Notes under the pieces: model-generated
Database searches by the model: none
Told to the model about the DNA's origin: nothing
The model's input: the letters and a program-made list of their open reading frames with translations, nothing else
Position numbers and translations under genes: made by a program
NCBI RefSeq assembly: GCF_021130785.1
Contig: NC_060214.1
Span: 108,226,001 to 108,290,000 of the forward strand
Length of the DNA: 64,000 nt
Reading direction: 5' to 3'
Origin: Homalodisca vitripennis
Lineage: Eukaryota > Arthropoda > Insecta > Hemiptera > Cicadellidae
Part shown: positions 11,363-23,828 of the stretch, piece by piece
Position numbering within the stretch: the stretch's first letter is position 1
Layout of the letters: the number at the start of each line of letters is the position of its first letter

Positions 11363-13250
11363 ATCGATATTAGGACGTATCTACTATAAATAAATAGACT
11401 ACTACAACTTTGAAATATTCTTTTCCACTGAGATTTTGTGATTGTTAATACACTAAATATTATAAACTTAAAAGTACATAAAAAATTAAGAATTCACAGT
11501 TTATCGAAGAGTCATACAAAATTGTATTTCTTAACGTAAAATAAAAAAAAAAAAATGGGTGATTATAGTTTTGTCTGTACCGTTTAGTAAAATAAGACTT
11601 TTACACGAGTGGAATTCTTGTAAAGTATGTTATTCCTACTCAAAGAAAAAAATAGTTTATTTTAATGTTTGGTAAGTACTTTTTTACTACTTTTATTTGT
11701 ACATATAAAAAAATATAAATACGCAAGTTACTGTTACAGAATTCATTTATGTACGTGACGTATCTACTATAAATATATATTATATCTTTGAAATATTGTT
11801 TTACACTTAAACTTTGTGATTATTAATACACTAAATATAATCAACTTAAAAGTACATAAAAAATCAAGAATTCACAGTTTATCGAAGAGTCATATAAAAT
11901 TGTATTTCTTAACGTAAAATAAAAAAATGGGTGATTGTTTATAGTTTTGTCTGTACCGTTTAGTAAAATAAAACTTTTACACGAGTGGAATTCTTGTAAA
12001 GAATGTTATTCCTACTCAAAGAAGAAAATAGTTTATTTTAATGTTTGGTAATTCATTTTTTACTACTTTTATTTGTACATATAAAAAAGGTATAAATACG
12101 CAAGTTACTGCTACATAATTCATTTATGTACATGACGTATCTACTATAAATATATATTATATCTTTGAAATATTGTTTTACACTAAAACGTTGTGATTGT
12201 TAAATACACTACATATACTCAACTTAAAAGTACATAAAAAATCAAGAATTCACAGTTTATTGAAGAGTCATACAAAATTGTATTTCTTAACTTAAAATAA
12301 AAAAGGTGATTGTTTATAGGTTTGTCTGTACTGTTTAGTAAAATAAGACTTTTACACGAGTGGAATTCTTGTAAAGAATGTTATTCCTACTCAAAGAAGA
12401 AAATAGTTTATTTTAATGTTTGGTAATTCCTTTTTTTAATACTTTTATTTGTACATAAAAAAATATAAATACGCAAGTTACTGTTACAGAATTCATTTAT
12501 GTACATGACGTATCTACTATAAATATATATTATATCTTTGAAATATTGTTTTACACTAAAACGTTGTGATTGTTAATACACTACATATTATCAACCTAAA
12601 AGTATATAAAAAATCAAGAATTCACAGTTTATCGAAGTGTCATACAAAATTTTATTTTTCATGTAAAATTAAAATTAATTATAGTTTTTTCTGTACTGTT
12701 TGGTGAAATAAAACATTTACTATGTGGCATTCTTGCAAAGAATGTTATTCCTACTTGAAGAAGAAAAGGGTTATTTTTATTTTTGGTAACAATATTTATT
12801 ATTATAACTTAGGTTTTTAATTTGTTTTATATAAGATGCATGTTTTCTGTTGCAGAAATCATTTATGTACAGGACGTATCTACTATAAATATATACTATA
12901 TCTTAGAAATATAGTTTTCCACTGAGATTTTGTTATTGTTAACAAAACACACACACATTATTAACTTGAAATATGTATAAACAATCAGGCGTAAACAATG
13001 TAAAAGTATCATAAAAATTGTATTTTTAATTTAAAATAAAAAAATGGGTGATTGTTTATAGTTTTGTGTGTACTATTTAATGAAATAAAACATTTGCACA
13101 CGAGAAAATTCTTATTCTTTATATAATTATTCCTACTTGAAAAAAAAGTTCATTTTTATTTTTGGTAAGTACATTTTTTATTACTACTTTTATTTTTACA
13201 TTTGTTTTATAAAAATATGCATGTGTACTGAAACAGAATTCATTTATGTA
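11363..13250. repeat. Tandem array, ~366-384-bp unit, about 5 copies
   Basis: The marker gacgtatctactataaat begins at 11373, 11757, 12134, 12507 and 12873, giving spacings of 384, 377, 373 and 366. Each unit also carries aagaattcacagtttatcga, ggtgattgtttatagttttg, acacgagtggaattcttgta and atgttattcctactcaaag. The middle copies are most alike and the outer ones more diverged. Units are very AT-rich and carry no conserved open frame. The right edge merges with the 297-bp array. Confidence 0.85.
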
Positions 13251-13760
13251 CAAGTTTTATAAGTCATGAATTTTCACTCAAAAATAAAGTTACATGCACA
13301 AACGAATGGTGGAAACAGAGTGCCAAAAAATGAGTGCGGTTAAGATCGTTGGCATTCCTCACTCACAAAAACTTTTATCTGGTACCCAAAGGGTAATAAA
13401 AATAATAAACGTTTCCAATACCCGGAACACTGTAAAAAAGATGATTTTTATTTTTGGTAAGTACATTTTTATTACTACTTTTATTTTTAAATTTGTTTTC
13501 TAAAAAGATGCATGTTTACAGTTAGGTACAGAATTCATTTATGTACAAATTTTAAAAATCATTAATAATTTTCACTCAAATAATAAAGTTGGATGCAAAA
13601 ACGTAAAATATTGGAAAACAGAGTGCCAGAAAAAGAGTGCGGTTAAGGTCGTGGTCGTTGGTATTCCTCACTCACAAAACATTTGTCTGGTACCCAAAGG
13701 GTAATAAAAATAATAAACGTTTCCAATACCCGGAGCACTGTAAATATATCGAAAATACTG
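13180..13760. repeat. Tandem duplication, ~297-bp unit, sharing its core with the upstream array
   Basis: Two copies (about 13250-13440 and 13546-13745) share ttttcactcaaa.aataaagtt, gagtgcggttaag, attcctcactcacaaaa, and tggtacccaaagggtaataa followed by aaataataaacgtttccaat. Between them lies the same gaattcatttatgtaca and acttttattttta core as the 375-bp array, so the two arrays are derivatives of one ancestor. The inner block is oddly structured (acccggagcactgta) and may come from a transposon, but I could not identify it. Confidence 0.75.
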
Positions 13761-13799
13761 GATATATATTATTGGGGTATTGTCCTGTTGAGGTTAAAA

Positions 13800-14040
13800 C
13801 ATGCTTTACCACAATAGGCCTGTGCTGTAGCCTGTGCTGAGATCGACGATGACCTATTTCCTGTAGTCGATACTGCAGTGTCGAGCCGCACTGTCTAGAC
13901 AGCAGGTGAGTGGGGGGGGGGGTTGTTACAGTACGCACAGCACTGCACACGCAACGTTCGGCCCCCCTCTGCACCCCCCACCAACCCCACTAACAACTAT
14001 CTCTGCATTGTTTTCGTCTGAACCGTCCGTCGTCGGCTGG
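13800..14040 (+). promoter_or_regulatory. GC-rich patch with a strong splice donor, possible first exon
   Basis: A GC-rich segment in AT-rich flanks contains a near-ideal donor, agacagcag then GTGAGT, with the exon ending at 13905, followed by a run of 11-12 G. No open frame of note leads into it, so it would be a non-coding first exon if real. No acceptor partner was identified. Confidence 0.25.
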
Positions 14041-14616
14041 TCCAAAAAGGATTATTGATTAGTCGTAGAAAGCAGTGCTAGTAAATTCTTATTTATTAAA
14101 AAATTAAAAATACTGCGTAGCCTACATGACACTTTTTATACTAGTGTTAATGTAACACCCTCCTGTGGTATTTTATAGCTGACTGTAAATAAAATACCTT
14201 GAATTTTACCCTTTTACGCCCTTATATTTGATGGTATAACTATGGGAGGTGTCTCGATTTAAAGGTGTGCTGATTAAAGATTCAAACGATTTTTGTTTTT
14301 TTTTATAACAAATAATAAAATACAAAGAAGTTCAAATTTGTTTTGTAAAACCTGTAGATAAATTTTGAAGAAAATATGGCATAGTAATCGTGTATTTAAA
14401 ATGAGACACCTCCTTTAATTCTAAGATCAAAAATAATGGCGTAAAGTGCTTGATGTTAACGTTGTTGTCATGGGAAAAAATTGAGATAGCCGCAAATACA
14501 GCCGGTTCTTAATATAAGCATGTATGCTAACCAAGAACGTATTCAAATATTTGTTGTTATAAAATCTTTGGAGGGTTATTTTTTTGTTTTTCTTTCAATA
14601 ACATATGACACACAAT

Positions 14617-16053
14617 TAGGGCAACCATACGTCAGGCTTTAGGAGGGCATGTCCTCTCTTTAAATGTTTGTCCTTGTGTCCTCCCGGCTTTTGAAAATTA
14701 TCTAATATGCCCAGCTTTTTGGGGACCTTTTAAATGTTCGTAAATAGTAGCATCTAATTACAAAAGTCTTCCGATTGCCGAAGTCCCGAAGATAGGCCAT
14801 GAAATATTATTGCAGTGCACACAAACCCATGGCAGTAGAAGTGCTATTAGATTATTATACATAGTGAGTTTTATGTCCTGGCACACCTGGATATAATTTA
14901 AACGGCCCGAGATATCTATGTGAAACCTTGACCCTACCTATTATAACATATTTTTTAATTTTTCAAGTTGTTGAAAATTTTGCCCCCCTTTTCTAAAGAG
15001 GGGCAACTAAGCATTTTCAAATACAAACCCCTATCATATGACCCCTTATTTTAAAGGGAATAAAAAAAGAAATCCAATAATGCAAACTAGAGGTCTCTAC
15101 GTTTATTTGAACAGATGTTATGACAATTTTACAATAATAAAATCAGTAACTGTCTTGTTCCGGTTATACTAACATGAGTCAACACTAACGCAAATTCTAA
15201 AAACAGTAATGTTACCTGTTTTAATGTAGCAGGTGTTCAAACTGTTCACCTTCGGCTGTTTGACAGCGTGCTAGGGATTTGTATTTGAAAATGTTTAGTT
15301 GCCCCCCTTACCCCCCTTTAGAAAAGGGGGGCAAAATTTTCAACAACTTGAAAAATTAAAAAAATATGTTATAATAGGTAGGGTCAAGGTTTCACATAGA
15401 TATCTCGGGCCGTCTAAATTATATCCAGGTGTGCCAGTACATAAACTCACGCGTTATGTACGTTATGTACTGTCTATAGTGTCACTGACTCACTGTTGTT
15501 TCTGTCTGCTCAGCTGCACTTGCGCTACTATCCCTTGATTTTCTATTATATGTTAATTTTGTAATAATGCGTTATATATTTTTCTGCCATAGTGATAATA
15601 TCTCATATACAGGTATGTCTGTTAGTACAGCTTGCTAATAATGTATCGAATCAATGCACTTAATTAATATCAAAAAATATTTTAATATAATTTAAAAAAT
15701 GTGGGTGAAAATTAGTTCTAATATTTAAAGAGAACAATTATAGAAATAATTAATTCAATCTTATGCAACATACAAAATAATAGCCTTAGGTAATACTGTT
15801 ATCCATCAATATAATCTTTAATCAAATTTCATTTTTCGATTTATATGCCAAAACGAATTCAATTTGAGCTTTTTATTTGCATTATAATATGCTTAAATAC
15901 AGTACTAATATATAATGTGCATTTTTTTCATAATGCATAAATAAATGTTTTTCGCAAAGTTTATATAAGATTATTTAATACTGTTCTCCTTTTTGCTTTA
16001 ATGTCCTCCTTTTTCACCCTCAAAAGTCCTCCTTTAAAAGTCTGGTCACCCTG
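14617..16053. mobile_element. hAT-type DNA transposon, non-autonomous or decayed
   Basis: The left end reads tagggcaaccatacgtc and the reverse complement of the right end reads cagggtgaccagacttt, which match at 12 of 17 positions. Inside the ends both strands carry the GTCCTCC-rich subterminal sequence (gcatgtcctctctttaaatg on the left; aaagtcctcctttaaaag on the right). The flanks are an 8-bp target duplication with one mismatch: cacacaat (14609-14616) and cacaaaat (16054-16061). Eight-base duplications and CAGGG-type termini are hallmarks of hAT. No transposase frame remains. A second inverted-repeat element (14864-15450) lies inside it. Confidence 0.75.
14864..15450. mobile_element. Long-terminal-inverted-repeat element nested in the hAT element
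   Basis: About 170 bp at the left (14864-15035) are repeated almost perfectly in inverted orientation at the right (about 15268-15450). Shared blocks are cacacctggatataattta, cggcccgagatatctatgtg, aaaccttgaccctacctatt, and ttttcaagttgttgaaaatt next to a G/C-run. The ~230-bp interior includes, on the minus strand near 15210-15260, a peptide ACCQTAEGEQFEHLL. This recalls the C-terminal end of Tc1/mariner-like DDE transposases (pattern GGHFEHLL), which is weak evidence. No target duplication was found. MULE-type or foldback are alternatives. Confidence 0.65.
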
Positions 16054-16064
16054 CACAAAATGGC

Positions 16065-17960
16065 ATATAAGAAACATTATCTACTCAGATACATATTCCA
16101 AGATAATCGATAAAAAAATACTTTTGATTATTAAGTGTATTTTTCCTAACCAGTTGGCATATATTTGTAAACTATCGCACAAAATAAAGATGGAGCCTCA
16201 CATTCTGTATCTAAATATACTGCAACACTGCAAAATTGATAACGGAACCTAACTTAGTAACATATCAATCACTGTTATTCTCGAGTTAGTTAAGTTAGTT
16301 ATATAACTTGAGAGCAAATGAATGACCGTGTAGGTAGGTTAATTGTGTTACTGAACCATTGCAGAGTTGAACCATTCAGAGTTCATTGTCTAGGGTTGGA
16401 CCTTTTGGAAATGGGCCGTCCATTATACCTAACGTTGCTTTGTTCAATTACTTTATGAACTCATTAGTAGGTTAATATTTTATACAAATTAAATTTCAAG
16501 GCGCAACTAATAAGATAATTAACAATGCAATATATAACGGTTTTGTATTTTTTGAGTCAAGTTAATTTTTCATTTTTCCATTAAAAATGTATATAAATTA
16601 ATTTTAAATATTTGGTGCTTAAAATTGCATTTAGAGTAGCTGGGATCAGAATTAGTTAGAAGGAAATCATAAAAATAATATATTATCACAACATAAAATT
16701 TACAAAATTACAACTACAATTACACTTTTCTAACAATATGCGAACGCTTTTCAATCTGACACATGCAGAGTTCCGAGAACACATCAATTCGTTTACATCC
16801 CTCCATCTGGACCAAAGTGTATTGACCCGAACTACTCCAGCATGTAGACTACGCATGATGTGTAGAAAAAATTATTTATGTGTCAGAACACCGGCGCGAC
16901 ACTGCTGAGGTCACCAAAGCACGCGTGACTGTTCCTGGAAAACGCGTGACGTAACAGTACGCATAACGTGCATGCTCGGAATTGTACTGGACACACTCGT
17001 TTGCCACATTTCTTCTTTCTTGTTTTGGTGGTTCACATAAAAAATCTCTACATGGTAGTAATAAAACCCAATTAAACCATATAAATTTGTGGTAAACGTA
17101 ATTAAAAAACGACAAACTGGGTTAAATAAAACATAAAAATAAAAAACAACATAGTGAAATCCAGAGTATATTAAACAACATTCTAACAGAAGATTTTGCA
17201 TTTATCTTTACAACAAATCCTATATGTTATGACTATACTTTAATTAATTGCTTATATTTTCTGTATCGTCTTTACATTTAAGCTCTGCAGTCTCTACCTA
17301 CTACTGTATGGAGCTCACGAGTAAATCGCGCTATCCTCCTGTCAATCACTTTTCATACATTTCTAAAAACATCACGCATGGTAGACTATGAATAATTTAC
17401 TTAGGTTTTTTGATAAATAACGTTATGTATATAGTTTGTAATTAAAATAAATTGTTATAAATCAGACTACATGTTTTATTTAAGTGGAACAATTTTATGT
17501 TTGCATAGTATATTAATTGCGTTGTCTCGGTTGTTGTTTTATTTTGGTCAAATAGGCTATTTTTATTTGTTTGTAATTATTTTAATATTATTGCAATATA
17601 GTTTAGTATTATTAATTGTGTAGTTATCAATTTATGTCATTCGTTTAAACTTCATGCATTAAAATGTATTGATAAACATATATACAAAAGAGTCGTCCGC
17701 TTTGTATCAGTTACCATAAATTAGGAAATCGATTTAAATAATAAGCGTAAATTTAAACAGGCACTATACATATGTTAAATGTACGACAATTATGAATAAA
17801 TTGAGATAATTTCTAAATTACGAGTACTGAAACAACAATGCATTAGTTTAATTATACTGTTAACAACGACTAAAATTACTCAAGTTCAACAAGACACATG
17901 AACACAGTATGGCAAAGGGTGACACTGGTGTGGGCAGGTACTATAGTACAGGAGCGAGGA
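16065..17960. other. AT-rich stretch with a modest GC patch, nothing recognised
   Basis: A patch at about 16880-17000 with several CpGs (acgcgtgactgttcctgg, aacgcgtgacgtaacag) contains ACGCGTGAC twice, 28 bases apart. Otherwise no gene, RNA or repeat was recognised. Confidence 0.35.
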
Positions 17961-17969
17961 AAGTATAAC

Positions 17970-18260
17970 TGCATAATTTTGGAATGGCCAGTTCGAGGAA
18001 TTCGCTCAAATCTACCCTGCTCCTCATCGCTACAATATTCGTGAACTTCGTACAGTAATTACTCCACCAGAAACTGGGATATACCCCATATTCAACATCT
18101 CCATAGCAACACTCAAAAAGTCCACGTCATTTGTTGGTCCAAACATATTCAATGCTCTGCTGATGAATAATTTAAAGGCTTGAATAAGGCAGATCCTAAA
18201 AAAAAATTAAATCATTACTTCATTAAACATGCATTGTATTCCGTTGACGAGCTGTTTTAA
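17970..18260 (+). pseudogene. Non-LTR retrotransposon ORF2 C-terminal end, decayed
   Basis: Plus-strand translation gives RYNIRELRTVITPP, KKSTSFVGPNIFNALL, a stop and frameshift, then LKKKLNHYFIKHALYSVDEL and a stop at 18258-18260. The order and spacing (Y-N-R, then F-N-x-L, then a lysine-rich segment and KHAxYSVxEL at the very end) match the C-terminus seen on the minus strand at 36292-36615. That pattern is typical of insect LINE reverse transcriptase proteins. Only the last part of the protein survives. Confidence 0.7.
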
Positions 18261-18356
18261 ACGGAATTTCAAAACTTAACAACAAAATAATGAGTAATTT
18301 AAGGTTCATTTTAAGCCTCACTGACATTTTTTCTAATCATACTTGACAATCAATGT

Positions 18357-18620
18357 ACAGGGTGTAAAAAAGTCCCGCATTGGCTGGCTCGGTATCTCCC
18401 GAACGATTACAGGTAAAGCAATAAAACTTGGTACATCATTACTGCACCTATAAATATACTTTTGAAGTAACAACCATATTTTGCCATGACGAGGGGAAAT
18501 GTCCCACATGGAGTCATATGAAAATCTAAAATGAGAGCATAGGTCGAGTAGTACATTAAATTAAAGGTCTTTATTAGTAGAGTACATTACCGTAAATCCG
18601 ACCTCAAGAGGATCACTCTT
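18357..18620 (+). repeat. End of a TIR-type element (ACAGGGTGT... family), partner end not found
   Basis: The segment begins acagggtgtaaaaaagtccc and continues gaacgattacaggtaaagca, the kind of terminus common to many insect non-autonomous DNA transposons. No matching inverted end was seen downstream, so it is truncated or its partner has decayed. Confidence 0.35.
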
Positions 18621-19080
18621 TAAAAAGTTACGCTGGTTTAAAGTTTGAAATATTTACAATATAGGGTCTGTTTTAGATGGTTTAATATTCTTGTCTTTGC
18701 TCAAGTTGTGAAAGTTAAACTTAGTAAATGAATACTGGACTTATGAAATAGTTTTTAAGGTAGTTAGTGACTCTTCAAATCTAATGGAACAATTATTATT
18801 GGAGTAAGTATTCATTTATTGACCGACTTCTAGTTGGCTATTAGAACGTGTTTACTTTTTACACAGTACCTTGTGAAAATTATTATTGAATTAATGAAAA
18901 GAATTCACACCTTATTTCAATTTTGACAGTTAACCACAACTTAATGTCGAAATACAGGGACACCATTGGTATATTTACGGCTATTGTAGTTTAACCTGTG
19001 TTCAACAGAGATTTCGGAAAAAGTTTAAATAATTTTTGTTTTTTTTTCTTTCTTATGGCAAGAAGCTTTTAAATTGCACT

Positions 19081-19500
19081 TAGTCATGTAAGAACATTTG
19101 CGCTGCTTCCGGAATGACAGGAAGGTAAGGTTTGGGAGTAGGGGCCGCGTCCTATCGAGATCCATGAGGAAGAATTAGGGCACTACATCTCAAAGTCGTG
19201 TCTCCCCGGAAGAAGGGGAGGCCAGCTTTGAACCAACCTCTCCGGTCAAAGTAGGCAGGGGGTAGCACACCCTTGTTGAGGCTAGCAAGAACCTCTGAGG
19301 TTAGGGAACAAATCCCACCAACTCCAACAGTAATCTCCCACTGGACCTATTGAATTGCCCTTGAACCCTAGAATCTGGAAATTTGCGGTTAGTGATGTAC
19401 CGCTCCTGGACATCCATAAGGTTGCCCAGATTGAAGAGACACATCGGGTTTTGCTGTGCCCAATGATGGGTTTAACCAGCCAAAAGTGATCCCTGCTGAG
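19081..19500 (+). repeat. Dispersed ~420-bp repeat, copy 2
   Basis: Homologous and colinear with 6391-6810. Shared blocks here read gctgcttccggaatg, ccggaagaaggggagg, ccaacctctccgg, actccaacagtaatctccc, ttagtgatgtaccgctcctg and gacatccataaggttgccca. A 114-codon minus-strand frame runs through it but does not correspond to the plus-strand frame of copy 1, so neither is taken as a gene. The copy is GC-richer than its flanks. Confidence 0.6.
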
Positions 19501-19629
19501 TAAATAATTTTTGTTACTATCAGGCTTACTCTTTGCTTTCAAGACTATAAATTTAAACAAATTTATGACAATAGTCAAATTAAACATATTATGGTCTTCT
19601 GGTCTAAAACAGTTTGCACAGAACAATTA

Positions 19630-21790
19630 ATTACATTTAACAGGTTCTTTCGATTAATATAATATTTTGTTTGTTCTAATTATGGGGCTTTTCGCAACTT
19701 TAGATACTGCTGGAAGAGAGTTTTGTACTAACTTTGGCAGAAAAAAAAAAGAACAAAAACAGGAAAAACTAGAGTAACGAAGAGCTCCATTTCCATAACC
19801 TTTCTCTCACTCACTTGTCCATTGTAGTCACGTGACTTGGGAATGACGGTCGTGAGGCTCCATACCGGAAATGATCACTGTTTCGGGGGTTCTTTGCATA
19901 CAATAAGAAGACGGTGGGTCGACTTGGGATTTGGGCCAAGGGCAAGAGACACAGAGCATCAGACCACTAGTACTCTATTGCTTTGTCTGTCTTTGGTAAA
20001 GAGACAGACAATCAACTTTATTAATCTTCAACAACTGCTTGGTTACAAGAATTTTCATGGAATTATATTTGTGGCTTTGAAAAGTTTGGTTGAAGGCCAA
20101 TCTGTGGTAAAGTTAAAATAATTAACCACTAAAATAATCTGAATTTCAAATAGTCTTTCCGGCCCAGTTGAATGAATCAGGTAGGTTTTGTGACAACTTA
20201 AAAATTATTTTCATGAGATTTACATGTCCTCAGTATGTTTAAAACCTTTATAACGAAAAGTTAAGGAAATGTTATAAGCATTCAAAAACAATTTTAAATG
20301 TCCTCTATGTTTCTCTAGCCACATTGAAACAAAAGTACAACAAGCTCGTAGAGATATTTCAGATAATTATTTTTACCAAGTCGAATCTTTTTGCAGCATT
20401 CCCTTCACAAGTTCTTGGCGATAAAAAGTTCTCATGGGATTTAAATACAAATTATGTAATCAATATCTCGAAAACCGTTCAAGACACAAAACAATTTTAT
20501 ATTTAATTTGTTTAGGAAATGTTACACGCTTTTGTTAAACAAACCAACGCTCTTTGGTGGGGTTAAAAGAGCGTTTGTACTATTATATATAGTATTTTTT
20601 AATACTATATAATAACAAAATATAGTAGTCAAATATGATGACTATTAGTTTGTTACTAATTGAAGATAATCATAAAGTGAAACGGAATTTCTTGTAGAGA
20701 CGGGTTTATACCTCTTATTCTCTTCTGAATACCCCTCCTTAATTTGAGTAAAAACAACAAAGTATAATTTAAGTTCATAAAGTTTCACACATAATTATTG
20801 AACAAACTATTAAAATTAGATATAATATTTTGCGTCTTTCGGGAACAATTTTATTATGTATATATATATATATAAATTAGCCAAAAATGACAAGTTTTAT
20901 TCCTGTTTAATTTTGCAACACAATGGCGGGTTTTTGCGAGCTGATAAGAAGGCCTTGTTGTCAATGCCGTTGGCTCTTATCAGACATTTTTTATCAGGAA
21001 TAACATTGTAGCTGATACCGGTGGATTAATTGATGTAATGCTCTGGCCTTTACATAATACCACTCGAAGCGATATAAATACAAGGACTTATAACAAGTAT
21101 TGGTGATTGGTTCTTAAAATAATAACTGTATTACATATAAAATTAAATATTACTAAATTAAAATGGTACTTTAAACGTTTTTGTATTATTTAAATCTCGT
21201 TCTGTTCTTAGTTAAATCGGTCAGAAAATATTGTAAATGTAAGCTTGCTGATGTAAAGCACTGTAAAAGTTTCATTGTTACATGTTTATGGCATAACTAA
21301 CCTTATCAAAACTAACCTCCAAAAAACCTCAAGAGAGTTCGTAAACACACTATTTATATTTAGCATTGTAGTAAGAAACGGAAATTAGTTTTAGAATTCT
21401 CTAATATTTACTACAACTAATGCAATTATGTACTTCTCTAAATCAGTAGTTTTACGATGCTAACCGTAAACGTTGGGAGTATAACTATAACAATACGTGT
21501 GAATATTATAACGACTTTAATTTATAACTTATTGCAAGAAAAACTGAATGAAAGTTGTATTTACATTTTGCGTTATACAAGTTCAATGTCTAAAACACAA
21601 TCAAGTTTTAATACGGTCGTAATTTTCCCTTACGCATAACTATCTCAGCTGTTGCAAAACAAATTAGAAATTTTTATCATCTGTTATATATATATACATA
21701 TTTTTTTATCGTATTGAGGTCTCAATATGGTGTGATATAACATCATACTATCAACGTTCTATGAATTAATATCAACACTGCGCGTTCAAG
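19630..21790. other. AT-rich stretch with small hairpins, no gene seen
   Basis: A strong hairpin lies at about 20550-20575 (aacgctctt... aagagcgtt). A second palindromic stretch at about 20582-20618 and a short TA microsatellite near 20861-20872 follow. No coding or transposon signature was recognised. Confidence 0.4.
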
Positions 21791-21794
21791 TTAT

Positions 21795-22330
21795 ATAGGG
21801 TGTCCCGTAACTATCTGGACAAAAGTTTAAGACATTTTCATTTAGGTCAAGACAATCACATTTCACCATATGAACAAGGGTTCCCGGTGCTTATTATATC
21901 TTAAAAACTAATATACTAAATCCTACCAATTTAGGTCAAATTTTTATGGTAACAAGGCCAGTTACTAAACAAAATATTATGATAGTTTCTTTAACACTTT
22001 GAAAATGGTGACTATTAAACGCCTTTTTTTAAAACCGGCAGTTTTACTAAAGAATTACAAGAATAAAATGTTTTAGCACATGTTATCAGAAATCCATGAA
22101 CACCAAAGTAATTTAAATCGAGTAATAAATAACTGATTTAGAGCAGATTTACTGTGACAAGACATGGCCCACATTGAGGTTCTAAGCGAATAGCCAACAA
22201 TAAAAAAACTGTATAAACGGCAGCTCCAGAATATCTAATGGTAAAATTAAGAATTTGTAATGGCCCCCATTTTAAAAGCATTAAAGATAATACCATAATA
22301 TTCAGTTCAGTAAATATGTGACCCAGGTTT
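21795..22330 (+). repeat. Probable non-autonomous DNA element, TATAGGGTGTCCCG end
   Basis: The left edge tatagggtgtcccgtaacta, then tctggacaaaagtttaagac, is a typical terminus of insect TIR elements flanked by TA. A matching inverted end was not found, so the right boundary is only where the recognisable character fades. Confidence 0.35.
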
Positions 22331-22674
22331 GTTAGGATTTGTTTTATTAGTTTTTATGATATTTTTATGAAAATTAACATACAGGTAAACAAATAGAAAA
22401 CCAAGCATCGAAGGCTTTGTGTTCGTGTTGTGAAATTTTTTTGCCTAGTCCTGAGCAATAATGTGACATACATTTATCCAGAGAGTTACTTGACAGTCTG
22501 TAGATCAAGATGGTAATCGCTCTTGAAATGTATATTTATTCTGACTGACTGCGTTGGAAGCTAAGCTATATCTTCACAGGCTATAAAGATATGGGCAAAA
22601 CCTAATAATATGTATAGATATTAAAGTGAAACCTTCTGTTATGACTTAAAAGCTATATTTATTTATTATGTAAT

Positions 22675-22760
22675 GACAAGCAGGCTGGCCTCGGCCAATC
22701 CATATCAAAGAGCGCTATCAGGGGCCACTCGTAAAAAACCAGGGCTTTTGTGTGCTTAAA
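22675..22760 (-). repeat. Fragment related to the 5S-derived SINE tail half
   Basis: The block aagagcgctatcaggggcca followed by an aaaccagggct-like end resembles agtaagcgctaagaggcccc and aaaacctggga of the SINE at 28.3 kb. The match is short and gapped, hence low confidence. Confidence 0.3.
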
Positions 22761-22764
22761 AATA

Positions 22765-23820
22765 TGACATTGCAAAGCACAAAACAACAAAGTACTTAAC
22801 AAAGGAAAGTTTACTCAATTTGTTAATTGTAATTTTCCAATACTCTGTAAATGAATAGTTAGTCTTTGACCTCATGTGAACCAAATTAATTCATTAATGG
22901 AACCAGTGACTGGGCAGAAATTTCAATAAATTTATATTGCTTGATTTGCCCACAACCAAAATATTGACCCAGATTAAATTATATGCTTTCTCCTGTCTCA
23001 GACTATTAAGACTAAATTGAATTTAATTGAATCATAATTTATTTCCAATTAATTGTGGTACGTGAAAAAGTGTACAAACTAAAATTCAAACTTCTTAAAA
23101 AATAAACTCAATGTAAAAATTAAGTAGTAATTATAAGTTCAGTTTAGTTTAACATTAGTTTAACATACAATTAAGGAATAAATTTATATAACTAGTTGTG
23201 CATTCGTTAATAGTAGCATTTAATTAATTGAACTCAATAGGTATTAACAAAAAATATTAGTGACCTAGGAAATAAGCCTACATGGGCCTGTAGAAAGCCT
23301 GTGCGTAGGCTCGAGTTACTGCCATGAAATGTCTGATAGTGCTAAATAATTTGACATTTTGTGATGATCTATATTTAGACTAAATATTTAACCTGTGAAT
23401 AGGAAGTGGAATTGTGGCAAGGTCGACTTTATCATTGCACTCGACCTTGTTTGTATTCTTAGATTTTATTGCGACATTCTTCACCTCCGTGTTTGCGCTG
23501 TCAGAGTTTATAGCATTACTTTTCAATCGGAAGTAAATAAAAAGTACGATAGCGGTAAGGGCAAGGCCGTGTGATTTCACACCTGTATACAGTGTAAGCG
23601 GGCTGATTCCTCAGGGTTCCCTCAGCGTCAAGGGCAAGGTTACTGATAACAGCTGTCAGACGTCTATGTAATGTCAAGCCTATTGCGCAATACTAAAACT
23701 GTATCACTGTTATAGTCCTGAGGTTCCTCCACAGGTCAAACACAGAAATGGATTATTGATCGTTCTCATATAGAGCCACTACATTGAAGCCGAATAACGC
23801 TCTCTTATTAGTCAAACCGT
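22765..23820. other. AT-rich stretch, nothing recognised
   Basis: No gene or repeat recognised. A 66-codon minus-strand frame (23380-23580) shows no motif. Confidence 0.35.
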
Positions 23821-23828
23821 TGCACCAA

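Noticed and set aside
19282..19626. 114-codon minus-strand frame
   Set aside because: It runs antisense through the dispersed repeat and has no counterpart in copy 1.
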